Source of the DNA: Fibrobacter succinogenes
Lineage (GTDB): Bacteria > Fibrobacterota > Fibrobacteria > Fibrobacterales > Fibrobacteraceae
Reading direction: 5' to 3'
NCBI RefSeq assembly: GCF_902779965.1
Contig: NZ_CACZDK010000042.1
Span: forward strand, 1-37,166
DNA length: 37,166 nucleotides
In this document: piece after piece, positions 20,316-27,365 of the stretch
Numbering within the stretch: the stretch's first letter is position 1
Layout: the number at the start of each line of letters is the position of its first letter
Position numbers and translations under genes: made by a program
The notes under the pieces: generated by a model
What the model saw: only the letters and a program-made list of their open reading frames with translations
Told to the model about the DNA's origin: nothing
The model's database searches: none

Positions 20316-20346
20316 TGAATATAGTAACATTTTTTTAACGGTAAAA
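20316..20346 (-). promoter_or_regulatory. possible promoter of the smaller giant gene
   Basis: On the minus strand TTTTAC (20346-20341), a 17-base spacer and TATATTCA (20323-20316) lie about 45 bases upstream of ATG 20270. The preceding ACTATATT is also present upstream of the larger paralogue (minus strand, about 14102-14095), so the two genes may be co-regulated. Confidence 0.45.
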
Positions 20347-20458
20347 CATTCGTTACAAATAAAAAACAAAAAATGGGGTAATTTAGACCACTTTTTAAAG
20401 GCTTTATGACGTAGGCGTATAATATGACGAATTTCGCTAAGTATAAAACTAGCTGCCC

Positions 20459-20489
20459 TTGAAAAAAATTTACTTTGATTCTATATTTG
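20459..20489 (+). promoter_or_regulatory. promoter of the SRP RNA gene
   Basis: TTGAAA (20459-20464), a 17-base spacer and TATATTTG (20482-20489). The predicted start, six or seven bases later, falls on the first bases of the outer helix of the SRP RNA. Confidence 0.8.
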
Positions 20490-20490
20490 C

Positions 20491-20590
20491 GACCACTAGG
20501 CCCTGCGCAATGATTATTTGCGGGCAACTCGCCAGGGCGAAAGCAGCAACGGACTTGCGGATCTTTATGTGCTCAGGTAGCCTAGTACTT
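20491..20590 (+). ncRNA. ffs: signal recognition particle RNA (small bacterial 4.5S type)
   Basis: A 100-base RNA that folds as one long hairpin. Pairings found by eye: ACTAGG (20495-20500) with CCTAGT (20581-20586); CCTG with CAGG; CGCA with TGTG; GCGGG with CTTGC. The domain IV signature CAGG...AGCA (symmetric loop of the Ffh-binding helix) flanks an apical stem GC/GC capped by GAAA. It scaffolds Ffh for co-translational membrane targeting. It has its own promoter and terminator. The apical stem appears to be two base pairs, against three in the E. coli RNA. Length, fold, signature and flanking signals make the call strong. A covariance-model search with the small bacterial SRP model would settle it. 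Confidence 0.87.
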
Positions 20591-20595
20591 TTTAT

Positions 20596-20617
20596 TGCCC
20601 CTCCGGGGCATTTTTTA
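20596..20617 (+). terminator. terminator after the SRP RNA
   Basis: TGCCCC (20596-20601) / GGGGCA (20605-20610) with loop TCC, followed by six T residues. It lies a few bases after the closing strand of the SRP RNA outer helix. Confidence 0.85.
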
Positions 20618-20622
20618 TTAGG

Positions 20623-20655
20623 CGTCCTAGCCTTCGACTACGCTTAGGATGACGC
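20623..20655. repeat. REP-like hairpin element ending in GGATGACGC
   Basis: A short imperfect palindrome (TCCTA / TAGGA around CTTCGACTACG) with the terminal GATGACG shared with other spacer elements at 21484, 22723, 22942, 24755 and 27366. Confidence 0.5.
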
Positions 20656-20695
20656 AATATCCAAGCACCTATAACCTACAACCTATAGCCTAACA

Positions 20696-21322
20696 ATGAT
20701 TCTTTGGACGATTCGACACACCAAGCCTTACAACCCTAACGATGTTTGCTACGGAAGATTGGACTTCGACGTTTCCCCCACATTCGAAGACGAATCCGAC
20801 AAGGCTCTCAAGGCTCTTACCGAAGCAAACGCAAAACCGACGCGGTTGTTTTCGAGTCCGCTTATCCGCTGCACCAAGTTTGCGGGTAAAGCATCCAAGT
20901 TGCTTGGTCTGCCCGTCGAAAAAGAACCGGCAATTATCGAATTGAATTTTGGCACGTGGGAAGGGCAAAAGCTGACCGCAGTGCCCCGTTCGGAAATGCA
21001 CGCCTGGACAAGCGACCTCCGCGGGTTCAGGTTCCCCAATGGCGAAAATTTTTACGACATTGACGAACGCGCCGGAAAGTTCTTGGACACGCTCCCGGAC
21101 GACGGCGAGTTCCTTTGCATTACACATGCAGGCGTGATTGCCGCACTGCAACATTCCCGTTGCGGACTACCGGACGAGGTATTTGTCGAAGGGATGTTCT
21201 CTTACGCCATGGTGTCACGTTTTGAATTTACTCGTAACGAAGACGGACACTACCGCGGGACGTTCACGAAGATTCATGACGGCATTCCGATGCCAAAGCT
21301 TAAGATGGAATCTAAAGTTTAG
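20696..21322 (+). CDS. histidine phosphatase family protein (CobC/PGM-like)
   Basis: A 208-residue protein of the phosphoglycerate-mutase-like histidine phosphatase superfamily, which uses a phosphohistidine intermediate. Catalytic-pocket residues are visible: R7-H8 in IRHTKP (RHT in place of the common RHG), R58 in SSPLIRC, E82 in IIELNFGTWEG and H144 in ITHAGVI. The early CYGRLDFDV and the overall length fit the CobC-like (alpha-ribazole phosphatase) branch, but no cobamide genes are nearby, so the substrate is open. The start ATG has no Shine-Dalgarno. The bases just before it are a low-complexity run of CCTATA/CCTACA units also found at 27211-27243. No partner gene lies alongside, and the spacer after it holds dispersed repeats. 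Confidence 0.85.
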   Translation: MILWTIRHTKPYNPNDVCYGRLDFDVSPTFEDESDKALKALTEANAKPTRLFSSPLIRCTKFAGKASKLLGLPVEKEPAIIELNFGTWEGQKLTAVPRSEMHAWTSDLRGFRFPNGENFYDIDERAGKFLDTLPDDGEFLCITHAGVIAALQHSRCGLPDEVFVEGMFSYAMVSRFEFTRNEDGHYRGTFTKIHDGIPMPKLKMESKV

Positions 21323-21390
21323 TTGGCAAAGCCTAGTTGGCAGAACTTAGAGCTTAGAACTTAGATTGCACAAAACGAGATTTAACTGGA

Positions 21391-21472
21391 TGGGGCTAAA
21401 GCCCCAACTCTTTGGCTCGGTTATAAAAATGAGCAAACTCATTTTTGCAACGCTCGCCTTCTGAGTTGTCTT
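21391..21472 (+). repeat. dispersed structured repeat, copy A
   Basis: Contains GGGGCT/AGCCCC, then CAACTCTTTGGCTCGGTTAT, a central hairpin AAAAATGAG-CAAA-CTCATTTTT (21425-21446), then GCAACGCTCGCCTTCTGAG and GAGTTGTCTT. CAACTC (21405-21410) can pair with GAGTTG (21463-21468) to close the whole element. A second copy lies at 22864-22941 with a different central hairpin. No coding potential is seen. Confidence 0.75.
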
Positions 21473-21483
21473 CGCGGAGTTTA

Positions 21484-21516
21484 TCCCGGACTCCATTCCG
21501 GGACTCAGGATGACGA
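21484..21516. repeat. REP-like hairpin element
   Basis: CCCGG and CCGGG form a hairpin around ACTCCATT and are followed by the shared tail CAGGATGACGAGAG. It directly follows dispersed repeat copy A, just as a GAATGACGAGAG tail follows copy B. Confidence 0.5.
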
Positions 21517-21543
21517 GAGGGCGATTCCCGGTCGGAGCCTGCT

Positions 21544-22641
21544 TTAAAAGTCGAACGAGAAGACGGCTTGGGCGCCGCCTTCGAAATTCGGGAGGAGCGC
21601 CATATGCAAGGGGTTATCGAAATCGCTCAGGAGAGCATCGACAGCGGCATCGGCGATAGAGTACAAGTAAATTAACACACCACCCCAAATGTAAGTGTTA
21701 CGATTTTTGCGGTAGTATGTTACACGTTCCTTGATGCGGTCGTATTCCTCGGACTTCGGATTTTCCTGTTCGACTAAGTGTTTACGGTCAAGGTAATAAT
21801 TGACCATGTTCTGAGACGTAGAAACGCTCACAATAGCTCCCAAGATACCCATGTAGACAAGCCCGGCCTTGCCAAAATCACGGTTGAAAATTTGACCGCC
21901 ACCCGGCAAAATAGCCCAAAGGAGCGCCTTCTTCATTTCGCGATATTCCGTACTTCGGTAGTTGTTATTGTACCAAATGCCAAACGTGTCGAACATGCCA
22001 TAAAGGTGAACGCCGATAAGCCAGGCGACTTCGGCCTTGCGCACGTCTTCTTGTTCCATTTTTTTGTCGCTCTGCGCACGGACGCGTTCGAGGAATTCAA
22101 GGCGTTTTGAATGGTACATGGCGATGCTATCACGAGGGCCATTCATGATTTTTGACGTAAAATAACCGACGGAATCCTGGAAAAGTTGCGCGCGATCCAA
22201 GAGTCGATCTCTTTGGAACGACCTGTTAAAAAAGATGTCGTAAATCAGCAAACCTTCGATACCCGTCAAAAATCCGCCACGCACATAATGTTCCGTATAA
22301 TACTGGCCACCACCGGGAAGCAAGCTAAAAAGCATGGCGTATTTAAGCGAATTGCGCTTTGTAGGGATATCCCATTCGTTCACGGGGAGCGTATCAATAG
22401 CCACGATGCCGGTTTTGCCTCTTAAAAGCGGAGTCGAGGAAACTTGAAAACTTTCTTCGCTAGGCGCTTCGGGAGCGTCATCGTCGTCGTCATCGGATTC
22501 CGTTGCAACATCCACAGCGCTGTGGGTAGAAACCGGTACACTCCCCTGAACCGAGTCTGGGACTGTAACCGGCGCCGCAGTCTCTGCAAAAAGAGACGCA
22601 CAAAGCACCAAAAGCGCCATTATGAAGGTTTTTGCTGTCAT
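21544..22641 (-). CDS. DUF5683-type envelope protein, duplicated motif
   Basis: A 365-residue protein with signal peptide 1-19 (cleavage LFA), an acidic low-complexity stretch of Asp and Glu around 50-62, and two copies of the DUF5683 hallmark: LLPGGGQYYTEHY (about 107-119) and AILPGGGQIFNRDF (about 242-255). Each is followed by hydrophobic segments that could be membrane helices. A charged helical region joins them. The protein ends in Phe (FSFDF), as many outer-membrane proteins do. Function is unknown for the family. No ribosome site precedes ATG 22641. A TATATTCG element ends six bases before the ATG, so the mRNA may be leaderless. Confidence 0.75.
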   Translation of the reverse strand: MTAKTFIMALLVLCASLFAETAAPVTVPDSVQGSVPVSTHSAVDVATESDDDDDDAPEAPSEESFQVSSTPLLRGKTGIVAIDTLPVNEWDIPTKRNSLKYAMLFSLLPGGGQYYTEHYVRGGFLTGIEGLLIYDIFFNRSFQRDRLLDRAQLFQDSVGYFTSKIMNGPRDSIAMYHSKRLEFLERVRAQSDKKMEQEDVRKAEVAWLIGVHLYGMFDTFGIWYNNNYRSTEYREMKKALLWAILPGGGQIFNRDFGKAGLVYMGILGAIVSVSTSQNMVNYYLDRKHLVEQENPKSEEYDRIKERVTYYRKNRNTYIWGGVLIYLYSIADAAVDALLSDFDNPLHMALLPNFEGGAQAVFSFDF

Positions 22642-22647
22642 TGAGGG

Positions 22648-22655
22648 CGAATATA
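22648..22655 (-). promoter_or_regulatory. -7-type element abutting the DUF5683 gene start
   Basis: TATATTCG on the minus strand ends six bases before ATG 22641. If transcription starts at the usual distance, the first base of the mRNA is at or next to the start codon. No purine-rich ribosome site exists. The -35 region is weak. Confidence 0.5.
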
Positions 22656-22722
22656 GAAAAAGATTATTATAAAGTCGTAATAAGATGTTTAAAGTTATTT
22701 AATTTTGCGTCACATGATGGAG

Positions 22723-22771
22723 ATTCCCGGTTCCTCCGACTACGCTCAGGACAGGCTCCGCTGGGAATGAC
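22723..22771. repeat. REP-like palindrome ATTCCC...GGGAATGAC
   Basis: ATTCCC (22723-22728) pairs with GGGAAT (22763-22768), followed by GAC. The interior also carries CTCCGACTACGCTCAGGA, related to the element at 20623. Confidence 0.6.
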
Positions 22772-22863
22772 ATGAGTACGAAAGCGAACTTTCACATTAC
22801 CGAGGCGAACAGGTTATACGTAGACGCAATGACAAATGAATAAGATTCAAGACTTGACTAGAT

Positions 22864-22941
22864 TGGGCTGAAGCCCGCAACTCTTAAGCTCGGTTATGAC
22901 AAGACATGCCTTGTCGCAACTCTCGCCTACTGAGTTGTCTT
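22864..22941 (+). repeat. dispersed structured repeat, copy B
   Basis: Matches copy A (21391-21472) through GGGCT-AAGCCC, AACTCTT-GCTCGGTTAT, GCAAC-CTCGCCT-CTGAGTTGTCTT. The central hairpin differs: GACAAG (22898-22903), loop ACATGC, CTTGTC (22910-22915). CAACTC (22878-22883) can pair with GAGTTG (22932-22937). The flanks are conserved while the stem keeps pairing with different bases. Confidence 0.75.
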
Positions 22942-23058
22942 AGCTTCGCTCAGAATGACGAGAGGGGCCGCAAAGTGACTATGCGGCGAAAAAAATTTCA
23001 AGTTTTTATAAAAATGTCTGTTTTTGACATTTAATGTTTTTAACTTATGGGTGTAATG

Positions 23059-23589
23059 ATGAACGAAACAATCAATATCGAACACGAAATTCACGAACTG
23101 GCCATAAAGATCAAAGAAGAACTGATCAAGCGCGGAGAAATGATGGCAACAGCGGAATCCTGCACAGGCGGGCTTATCGCATCGAGCATTGTCAACGAGC
23201 CGGGTTCTTCTGCGATTTTCAAGGGCGGAATCGTTGCCTACCAGAACGAAATCAAGCATGACATGCTGGGGGTAAGCGATGAAATCCTCGAGAAATACGG
23301 TGCTGTCAGCGAACAGACCGTAAAAGCCATGGCCGAAGGCGCCCGCAAAGCATTCCATTGCGAATGGGCGGTTGCCACTTCGGGAATTGCGGGGCCAACC
23401 GGTGCAGAACCGGGAAAACCCGTCGGTACAGTATGGATGTGTGTCGCCAATAGTTTGCAAAATGAAGCCTTTTGCGAGATTTTTGCAGGAAATCGTGGAC
23501 AAATCCGTGAAAAAAGCGTGTATAAGATAATGAGCAAGCTTCTTTTTTTACTGAATAGCCAAAAAAGCACTTGCACAAAAGTTCACTAA
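23059..23589 (+). CDS. pncC: nicotinamide-nucleotide amidohydrolase (CinA C-terminal family)
   Basis: A protein of about 176 residues made only of the CinA C-terminal domain. It deamidates nicotinamide mononucleotide in NAD recycling. The family motifs are clear: [12 protein letters not shown] (active-site Ser), [46 protein letters not shown]. In-frame ATGs at 23047, 23056 and 23059 are possible. The last is chosen because GGGTG (23049-23053) lies five bases before it, while nothing purine-rich precedes 23047. It lies 41 bases upstream of recA in the same direction, a gene order also common in other bacteria (cinA-recA). Confidence 0.9.
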   Translation: MNETINIEHEIHELAIKIKEELIKRGEMMATAESCTGGLIASSIVNEPGSSAIFKGGIVAYQNEIKHDMLGVSDEILEKYGAVSEQTVKAMAEGARKAFHCEWAVATSGIAGPTGAEPGKPVGTVWMCVANSLQNEAFCEIFAGNRGQIREKSVYKIMSKLLFLLNSQKSTCTKVH

Positions 23590-23630
23590 TTAGTATATTA
23601 ACAAAAAAAAAGATAAAAACGGAGTCTACA

Positions 23631-24734
23631 ATGGCTAAGAAAACTACTACACCCACCAGCAACCTTTCTAGCGAAAAAGCAAAAGCAGTCGAAGCAGCAA
23701 TTGCCCAGATTGAAAAGAATTACGGTAAAGGTTCCATCATGGCTCTCGGGCAGCAACCTGTCGAAGACATCCCGGTCATCCCGACGGGCTGCATCCAGTT
23801 GGACATGGCTCTTGGCGTGGGCGGATTCCCCCGCGGACGTATCATCGAAATTTATGGACCAGAATCTTCTGGTAAAACAACTCTTGCCTTGCATGCCATT
23901 GCCGAAGCACAGAAGCTCGGCGGCGTCGCTGCCTTCATCGACGCAGAACACGCATTCGACGCGGTCTACGCCCGCAAGCTCGGTGTGGATATCGAATCGC
24001 TCCTCGTGTCCCAGCCGGACACCGGCGAACAAGCTCTCGATATTGCCGAAACACTTGTGCGTTCTGGCGCCATCGACATCATCGTCGTGGACTCTGTGGC
24101 AGCCCTTGTGCCGCAGGCAGAAATCAACGGCGAAATGGGCGACAACCATGTGGGTCTCCAGGCACGCCTCATGTCCCAGGCACTCCGCAAGCTCACCGGC
24201 ATCCTCTCCAAATCGAACACTTGCATGCTGTTCATCAACCAGCTCCGTATGAAGATTGGCGTGATGTTTGGCAACCCGGAAACGACCACCGGCGGTAACG
24301 CCCTCAAGTTCTACGCCACCCAGCGTATCGACATCCGTCGCATCGCAGCCATCAAGAACGGCGAAGAAGTCATTGGAAACCGCACCCGCGTAAAGATTGT
24401 GAAGAACAAGGTCGCCGCTCCGTTTACCCAGTGCGAATTCGACATTCTGTACGGTGTTGGCATTTCTCGCGAAGCTTCGATCCTCGACCTCGCCTGCGAA
24501 CTCGACATCATTCAGAAGAGCGGTTCTTGGTTCAGCTACAACAACGAACGCATCGGCCAGGGTCGCGAAAACACCCGCCTGTTCCTCAAGGACAACGCCG
24601 AACTCTGCAACGAAATCGAAACCAAGATTCGCGAAAGCATGAAGGATGTGGAACTCTTCAAGCTCGGTGAAAACGATTCCGTGGACATCGGTGACGATGG
24701 AGACGGCGAAGCAAGCATCCAAGAAGAAGCATAG
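23631..24734 (+). CDS. recA: recombinase RecA
   Basis: A 367-residue RecA: ATP-dependent strand exchange in recombinational repair and co-protease for LexA-type repressors. The P-loop GPESSGKTT lies at about 76-84. The Walker B region ([15 protein letters not shown]) and loop L1 ([20 protein letters not shown]) follow, then loop L2 ([22 protein letters not shown]). The C-terminus is acidic, as is usual. ATG 23631 is preceded by ACGGAGTC, a good ribosome site; an in-frame ATG at 23571 would overlap the end of pncC. No SOS-box-like palindrome is obvious just upstream, so co-transcription with pncC or a different LexA site is possible. It is followed by a hairpin at 24755 and a terminator-like structure at 24798. 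Confidence 0.98.
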   Translation: MAKKTTTPTSNLSSEKAKAVEAAIAQIEKNYGKGSIMALGQQPVEDIPVIPTGCIQLDMALGVGGFPRGRIIEIYGPESSGKTTLALHAIAEAQKLGGVAAFIDAEHAFDAVYARKLGVDIESLLVSQPDTGEQALDIAETLVRSGAIDIIVVDSVAALVPQAEINGEMGDNHVGLQARLMSQALRKLTGILSKSNTCMLFINQLRMKIGVMFGNPETTTGGNALKFYATQRIDIRRIAAIKNGEEVIGNRTRVKIVKNKVAAPFTQCEFDILYGVGISREASILDLACELDIIQKSGSWFSYNNERIGQGRENTRLFLKDNAELCNEIETKIRESMKDVELFKLGENDSVDIGDDGDGEASIQEEA

Positions 24735-24754
24735 ATCCTCGCCTGACTTAATGG

Positions 24755-24774
24755 ATTCTCCTTCGGAGAATGAC
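24755..24774. repeat. REP-like hairpin ATTCTCC-TTC-GGAGAAT-GACG
   Basis: A perfect seven-base stem with a three-base loop 21 bases after recA, ending in the GAATGACG tail shared with other spacer hairpins. It is followed by ATTTTTCTTCC, so it could also serve as a weak recA terminator. Confidence 0.6.
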
Positions 24775-24797
24775 GATTTTTCTTCCTGAAAAAACAT

Positions 24798-24851
24798 AAA
24801 CCCTGGTTCTTCCTTTTTAGCCATTTGGGATGGACTAGGGTTTTCTTTTAT
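24798..24851 (+). terminator. long-loop terminator downstream of recA
   Basis: AAACCCTGGT (24798-24807) pairs with ACTAGGGTTT (24834-24843, one G-T pair), followed by TTTTCTTTTA. The loop of 26 bases is long for a terminator, so the assignment is tentative. Confidence 0.55.
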
Positions 24852-24907
24852 ACTAAATTTACGTATAATTAACGAAACTTGGCTAACGGGATGTAATAAC
24901 ATTTATT

Positions 24908-24915
24908 TATATTTA
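24908..24915 (+). promoter_or_regulatory. -7-type element abutting the gene at 24920
   Basis: TATATTTA ends four bases before the start codon. There is no Shine-Dalgarno. A second candidate, TAAATTTA, lies at 24854-24861. If the nearer one is used, the mRNA would be leaderless. Confidence 0.35.
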
Positions 24916-24919
24916 TTGT

Positions 24920-25711
24920 ATGATAAAAAGCGCAAAACTGACGATACTCGCGATTTGCTTATCGATTATCCCAACTTTAGCTCAAAGCGAAAAAAAGACG
25001 GTCTGTCCGAGGCTTTTGACAAGCTCCTCGATGATTGTCAACATCGACGGGAAATTCGTTAACGAAGAACGAAACAGGACCAGTGTATCTATCGAATGGC
25101 GCCACCACAACGACGAACTCGACACGTTCTTTGTAAACTTGAACGACAGCCCGTCGTTCAACTACATCACAGCCGGCAAATACCGCTACATGGAATTCGA
25201 CGGAGGGAAGGTAAAAAGGCAACTTGGCCTCCACCACCTTAGAGACAACATCGGCAAGACACCGCTCAAGTTGGACGACCTGGAACTTTTGGCAAACGGC
25301 TACTTCAAGTGTCCGGATTCCACAAAGCCCGATGTAAACAATAAAGTTTTTGCTACAGCGGTTTCAAATACTTGGTGGAGCGTCGTAGTCGATTCACTCC
25401 ACAACCCGGAAAAACTTGTCATGCGTGGCGTCACGAAAAAGCCCCGTTACGTGTCCCTAGCTAACTGGAAAGCCTACGACGGCGAAACCCTCCCGACAAT
25501 CGCAAGCATGTCTAGCGAAGACTACAGCGGGAGCCTCTGGATTCGTTCTGCATACCCAGAAAAGGCTCTTGAGCTAGAACCATCAAAAGAAGAATCGGTT
25601 AAACCTAAAATCTTGTTGCCCGTTCCCAAATTATTTGGGAAAATTGCTGTGGAAGGGGAAAGAAAAGTACCCCTTATACTCAAGCTGAACAAGCAACTGT
25701 TGAGCGAATGA
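24920..25711 (+). CDS. exported protein of unknown function
   Basis: A 263-residue protein with a signal peptide (1-21, cleavage near TLA/Q). The remainder is predicted soluble, with beta-strand-rich segments (SVSIEWRHHNDELDTFFV, AGKYRYMEFDGGKVKRQLG) followed by KTPLKLDDLELLANGYF. This order (strands, then a short helix with DDLELLANG) recalls LolA-like periplasmic lipoprotein carriers, but similarity is too weak for a family call. There is no ribosome site before the ATG. Its 3' end overlaps the end of the convergent gene at 25631 by 81 bases. Apart from this overlap nothing ties it to its neighbours. Function unknown. Confidence 0.75.
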   Translation: MIKSAKLTILAICLSIIPTLAQSEKKTVCPRLLTSSSMIVNIDGKFVNEERNRTSVSIEWRHHNDELDTFFVNLNDSPSFNYITAGKYRYMEFDGGKVKRQLGLHHLRDNIGKTPLKLDDLELLANGYFKCPDSTKPDVNNKVFATAVSNTWWSVVVDSLHNPEKLVMRGVTKKPRYVSLANWKAYDGETLPTIASMSSEDYSGSLWIRSAYPEKALELEPSKEESVKPKILLPVPKLFGKIAVEGERKVPLILKLNKQLLSE

Positions 25712-26617
25712 ACCATTGTAGAAGCGCTCTTTATCGCGTTTCCACATGCCGGCCTTAACGATCAAATTGCGGAACCCGTTTTTCCACGAGAAATGAGATC
25801 CCAAAAGCATCATTCGATAGCTTAGGGATTCCTTTTTGACATTACCACCGCTACGTAAAAGCCCCGTTTTGAGGTAAACGCCTTCGTAAACGATAGCCAT
25901 CAAGTCGTTTACCGGAAACCGGCCAAAACTTTGCAGTTCTACGATATAATCACGGCTGAACACGGGGATATTGCGTTCGTAGTCGTAACTTTTGCCATCA
26001 AAATCCGTGCTGATATCGGTGAGTACATAATGCGCACCAACGCCGATAACGCTACCATGCGGTAACGTGTAACTAAAGTCTATACCCATATCAAAAAATT
26101 GTGCATAGTCAAATTCGGCATGATCAGAATGCCACACGTTTTTAAAGATATAATCGGAATTCCAGGTTTCTGCAATGGCGCCCTTGCCCTTCACATCGGC
26201 GTTGACCATTTCCAAATTAGACTTGAAATAAAAGAAACTTTCATAAAGGAAATTAAATTCAATCTGCGGATTCACCCTGAATGGACGAAGTCCAAGCCCG
26301 GCACGGAATCCACCATAAAAAGGAGCGACTTCAACAGAGGCGTCCATCTTGAGGTAAGCCGAAGCAAAGCCAATCGGTTCACCATAATTCAAGGGCGCTA
26401 GCGGTTCAAGCCAAGTATAGCGCATACTAGCAATCGCTTGAGGAACCCACTGCCCCCAAACAATCGGCGTATTCACCATCCCTCCCCAAGAAAGGTTCGG
26501 TCCGTAACGGAGTCCGACCAAACTAGAGTGATCAACACCAACAGCACCAAAGCTCAGGGAGAGCAAAAATGCCACATTAAGTAAAATAATTTTAAACAAA
26601 GCGTTAATCTTATTCAT
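25631..26617 (-). CDS. putative outer-membrane protein of unknown function
   Basis: A 328-residue protein with a signal peptide (1-24, cleavage near SFGA). The rest alternates short aromatic strands and glycine-rich turns (GGFRAGLGLRPF, GVGAHYVLTDI, FPVNDLMAIVYEGVYLKTG), as in small outer-membrane barrels of 12 or so strands. No named family is recognised. The ATG has no Shine-Dalgarno. TAGATTTT (26626-26633, minus) ends eight bases upstream, suggesting a very short leader. Its last 81 bases overlap, on the opposite strand, the end of the exported-protein gene at 24920-25711. Unlike many such barrels it does not end in Phe. Function unknown. Confidence 0.75.
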   Translation of the reverse strand: MNKINALFKIILLNVAFLLSLSFGAVGVDHSSLVGLRYGPNLSWGGMVNTPIVWGQWVPQAIASMRYTWLEPLAPLNYGEPIGFASAYLKMDASVEVAPFYGGFRAGLGLRPFRVNPQIEFNFLYESFFYFKSNLEMVNADVKGKGAIAETWNSDYIFKNVWHSDHAEFDYAQFFDMGIDFSYTLPHGSVIGVGAHYVLTDISTDFDGKSYDYERNIPVFSRDYIVELQSFGRFPVNDLMAIVYEGVYLKTGLLRSGGNVKKESLSYRMMLLGSHFSWKNGFRNLIVKAGMWKRDKERFYNGSFAQQLLVQLEYKGYFSFPFHSNFPK

Positions 26618-26697
26618 TTCAGTGTAAAATCTAAAAATTATTTAGCTACTTGCGCAATAAATTCTTATTTTGTGGTCATCAAATACAAGGAGATCCA

Positions 26698-27141
26698 ATG
26701 AAATTTTCACATCTGTGCGCTATTTCCTTCGGTGCACTCATGCTCTTTGGATGTACGAACAACAAATATTCCTCCCCTGTGCTGATTGAACGCGGCGTGG
26801 GCCAACAGGAATACGAACGCGAGTACTTCATTTCCAAGGAAAGTATGGGCATCGACAAGCACTTGCAGAACACCTTCAAGCAAGGCTACATCGAAGAAGG
26901 CATGACAACCGACATGGTGAACCTCCTGTGGGGACCTCCCGATCACGAAACTGCCGATGGCATGATTTGGGAATACTTCACCCGCGAAGGCAAGCTCATC
27001 ACCCGCCTCTTCTGGAAATATCCGGAACAAGCTCGCTTGAAGGGCTACGAAGCGGAAAAGGTTCTCGACAAGATCGAAGGCGACCGCTATGGTGGATCTC
27101 CTCCGCCGTCTTCTAGCCGTTCCAGCACGTACGACCACTAG
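26698..27141 (+). CDS. BamE/SmpA-like lipoprotein
   Basis: A 147-residue lipoprotein: signal peptide with lipobox LFGC (Cys19). Residues about 65-105 match the BamE/SmpA (OmlA) pattern: a helix start YIEEGMTTDMVNLLWGPPD, then a strand with MIWEYF. In the family this corresponds to GMTxxxVxxLLGxP followed by a W-x-Y strand. BamE binds BamD and phosphatidylglycerol in outer-membrane protein assembly; whether this protein does so is unproven. The C-terminus is rich in Ser, Pro and Gly. ATG 26698 is preceded by a perfect AAGGAG site (spacing 6-7). An in-frame upstream ATG at 26650 would place 16 residues before the signal peptide. It is followed by a terminator at 27254. Confidence 0.8.
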   Translation: MKFSHLCAISFGALMLFGCTNNKYSSPVLIERGVGQQEYEREYFISKESMGIDKHLQNTFKQGYIEEGMTTDMVNLLWGPPDHETADGMIWEYFTREGKLITRLFWKYPEQARLKGYEAEKVLDKIEGDRYGGSPPPSSSRSSTYDH

Positions 27142-27146
27142 TTTAT

Positions 27147-27243
27147 TAGGTGTTAGGGATTAGGTAAAAGGTATTAGGTCTATATAATTGCGCCGCAAAT
27201 GTCAAACAAACCTATAACCTACAGCCTACAACCTGTAACCTAA
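27147..27243. repeat. imperfect inverted repeat of TTAGGT units
   Basis: The left arm (27147-27180) has repeated TTAGGT, TTAGGG and TATTAGGT. The right arm (27211-27243) has CCTATA, CCTACA, CCTGTA and CCTAA units. The arms are imperfectly complementary and could form a long hairpin. A related run, CCTATAACCTACAACCTATA and on, is found at 20668-20693 directly before the histidine phosphatase start codon. Confidence 0.6.
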
Positions 27244-27253
27244 CAAGCACTGC

Positions 27254-27285
27254 TCCCCTTGGTTTAACCGCCGAGGGGAATTTTG
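27254..27285 (+). terminator. terminator of the BamE-like lipoprotein gene
   Basis: TCCCCTTGG (27254-27262) pairs with CCGAGGGGA (27271-27279, one T-G pair), followed by ATTTTGTTT. Confidence 0.8.
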
Positions 27286-27365
27286 TTTAGGGTTTAGGTA
27301 TTAGGTTTTAGGGGGTGCGATTTACATTGCCGTATGATGCAGTTGGCTATAGCTGAATAAATTAT

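Larger units (their letters stand above)
22642..23046. other. gene-free spacer with dispersed repeats
   Basis: About 400 bases without a credible gene. It holds a TATATTCG promoter-like element at 22648-22655 (minus), a REP-like palindrome at 22723-22771, dispersed structured repeat copy B at 22864-22941, and a GAATGACG tail at 22942-22965. The last 60 bases before pncC are AT-rich and contain TTGACA at 23028-23033, with no well-placed partner element. Confidence 0.6.

Noticed and set aside
23589-23631. LexA/SOS box in front of recA
   Set aside because: No palindrome of a known SOS-box type was seen by eye in the short spacer.
23598-24902. 434-codon open frame on the minus strand opposite recA
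   Set aside because: It is the mirror of a strongly conserved recA; its product shows no domain and its codon pattern is that of an antisense shadow.
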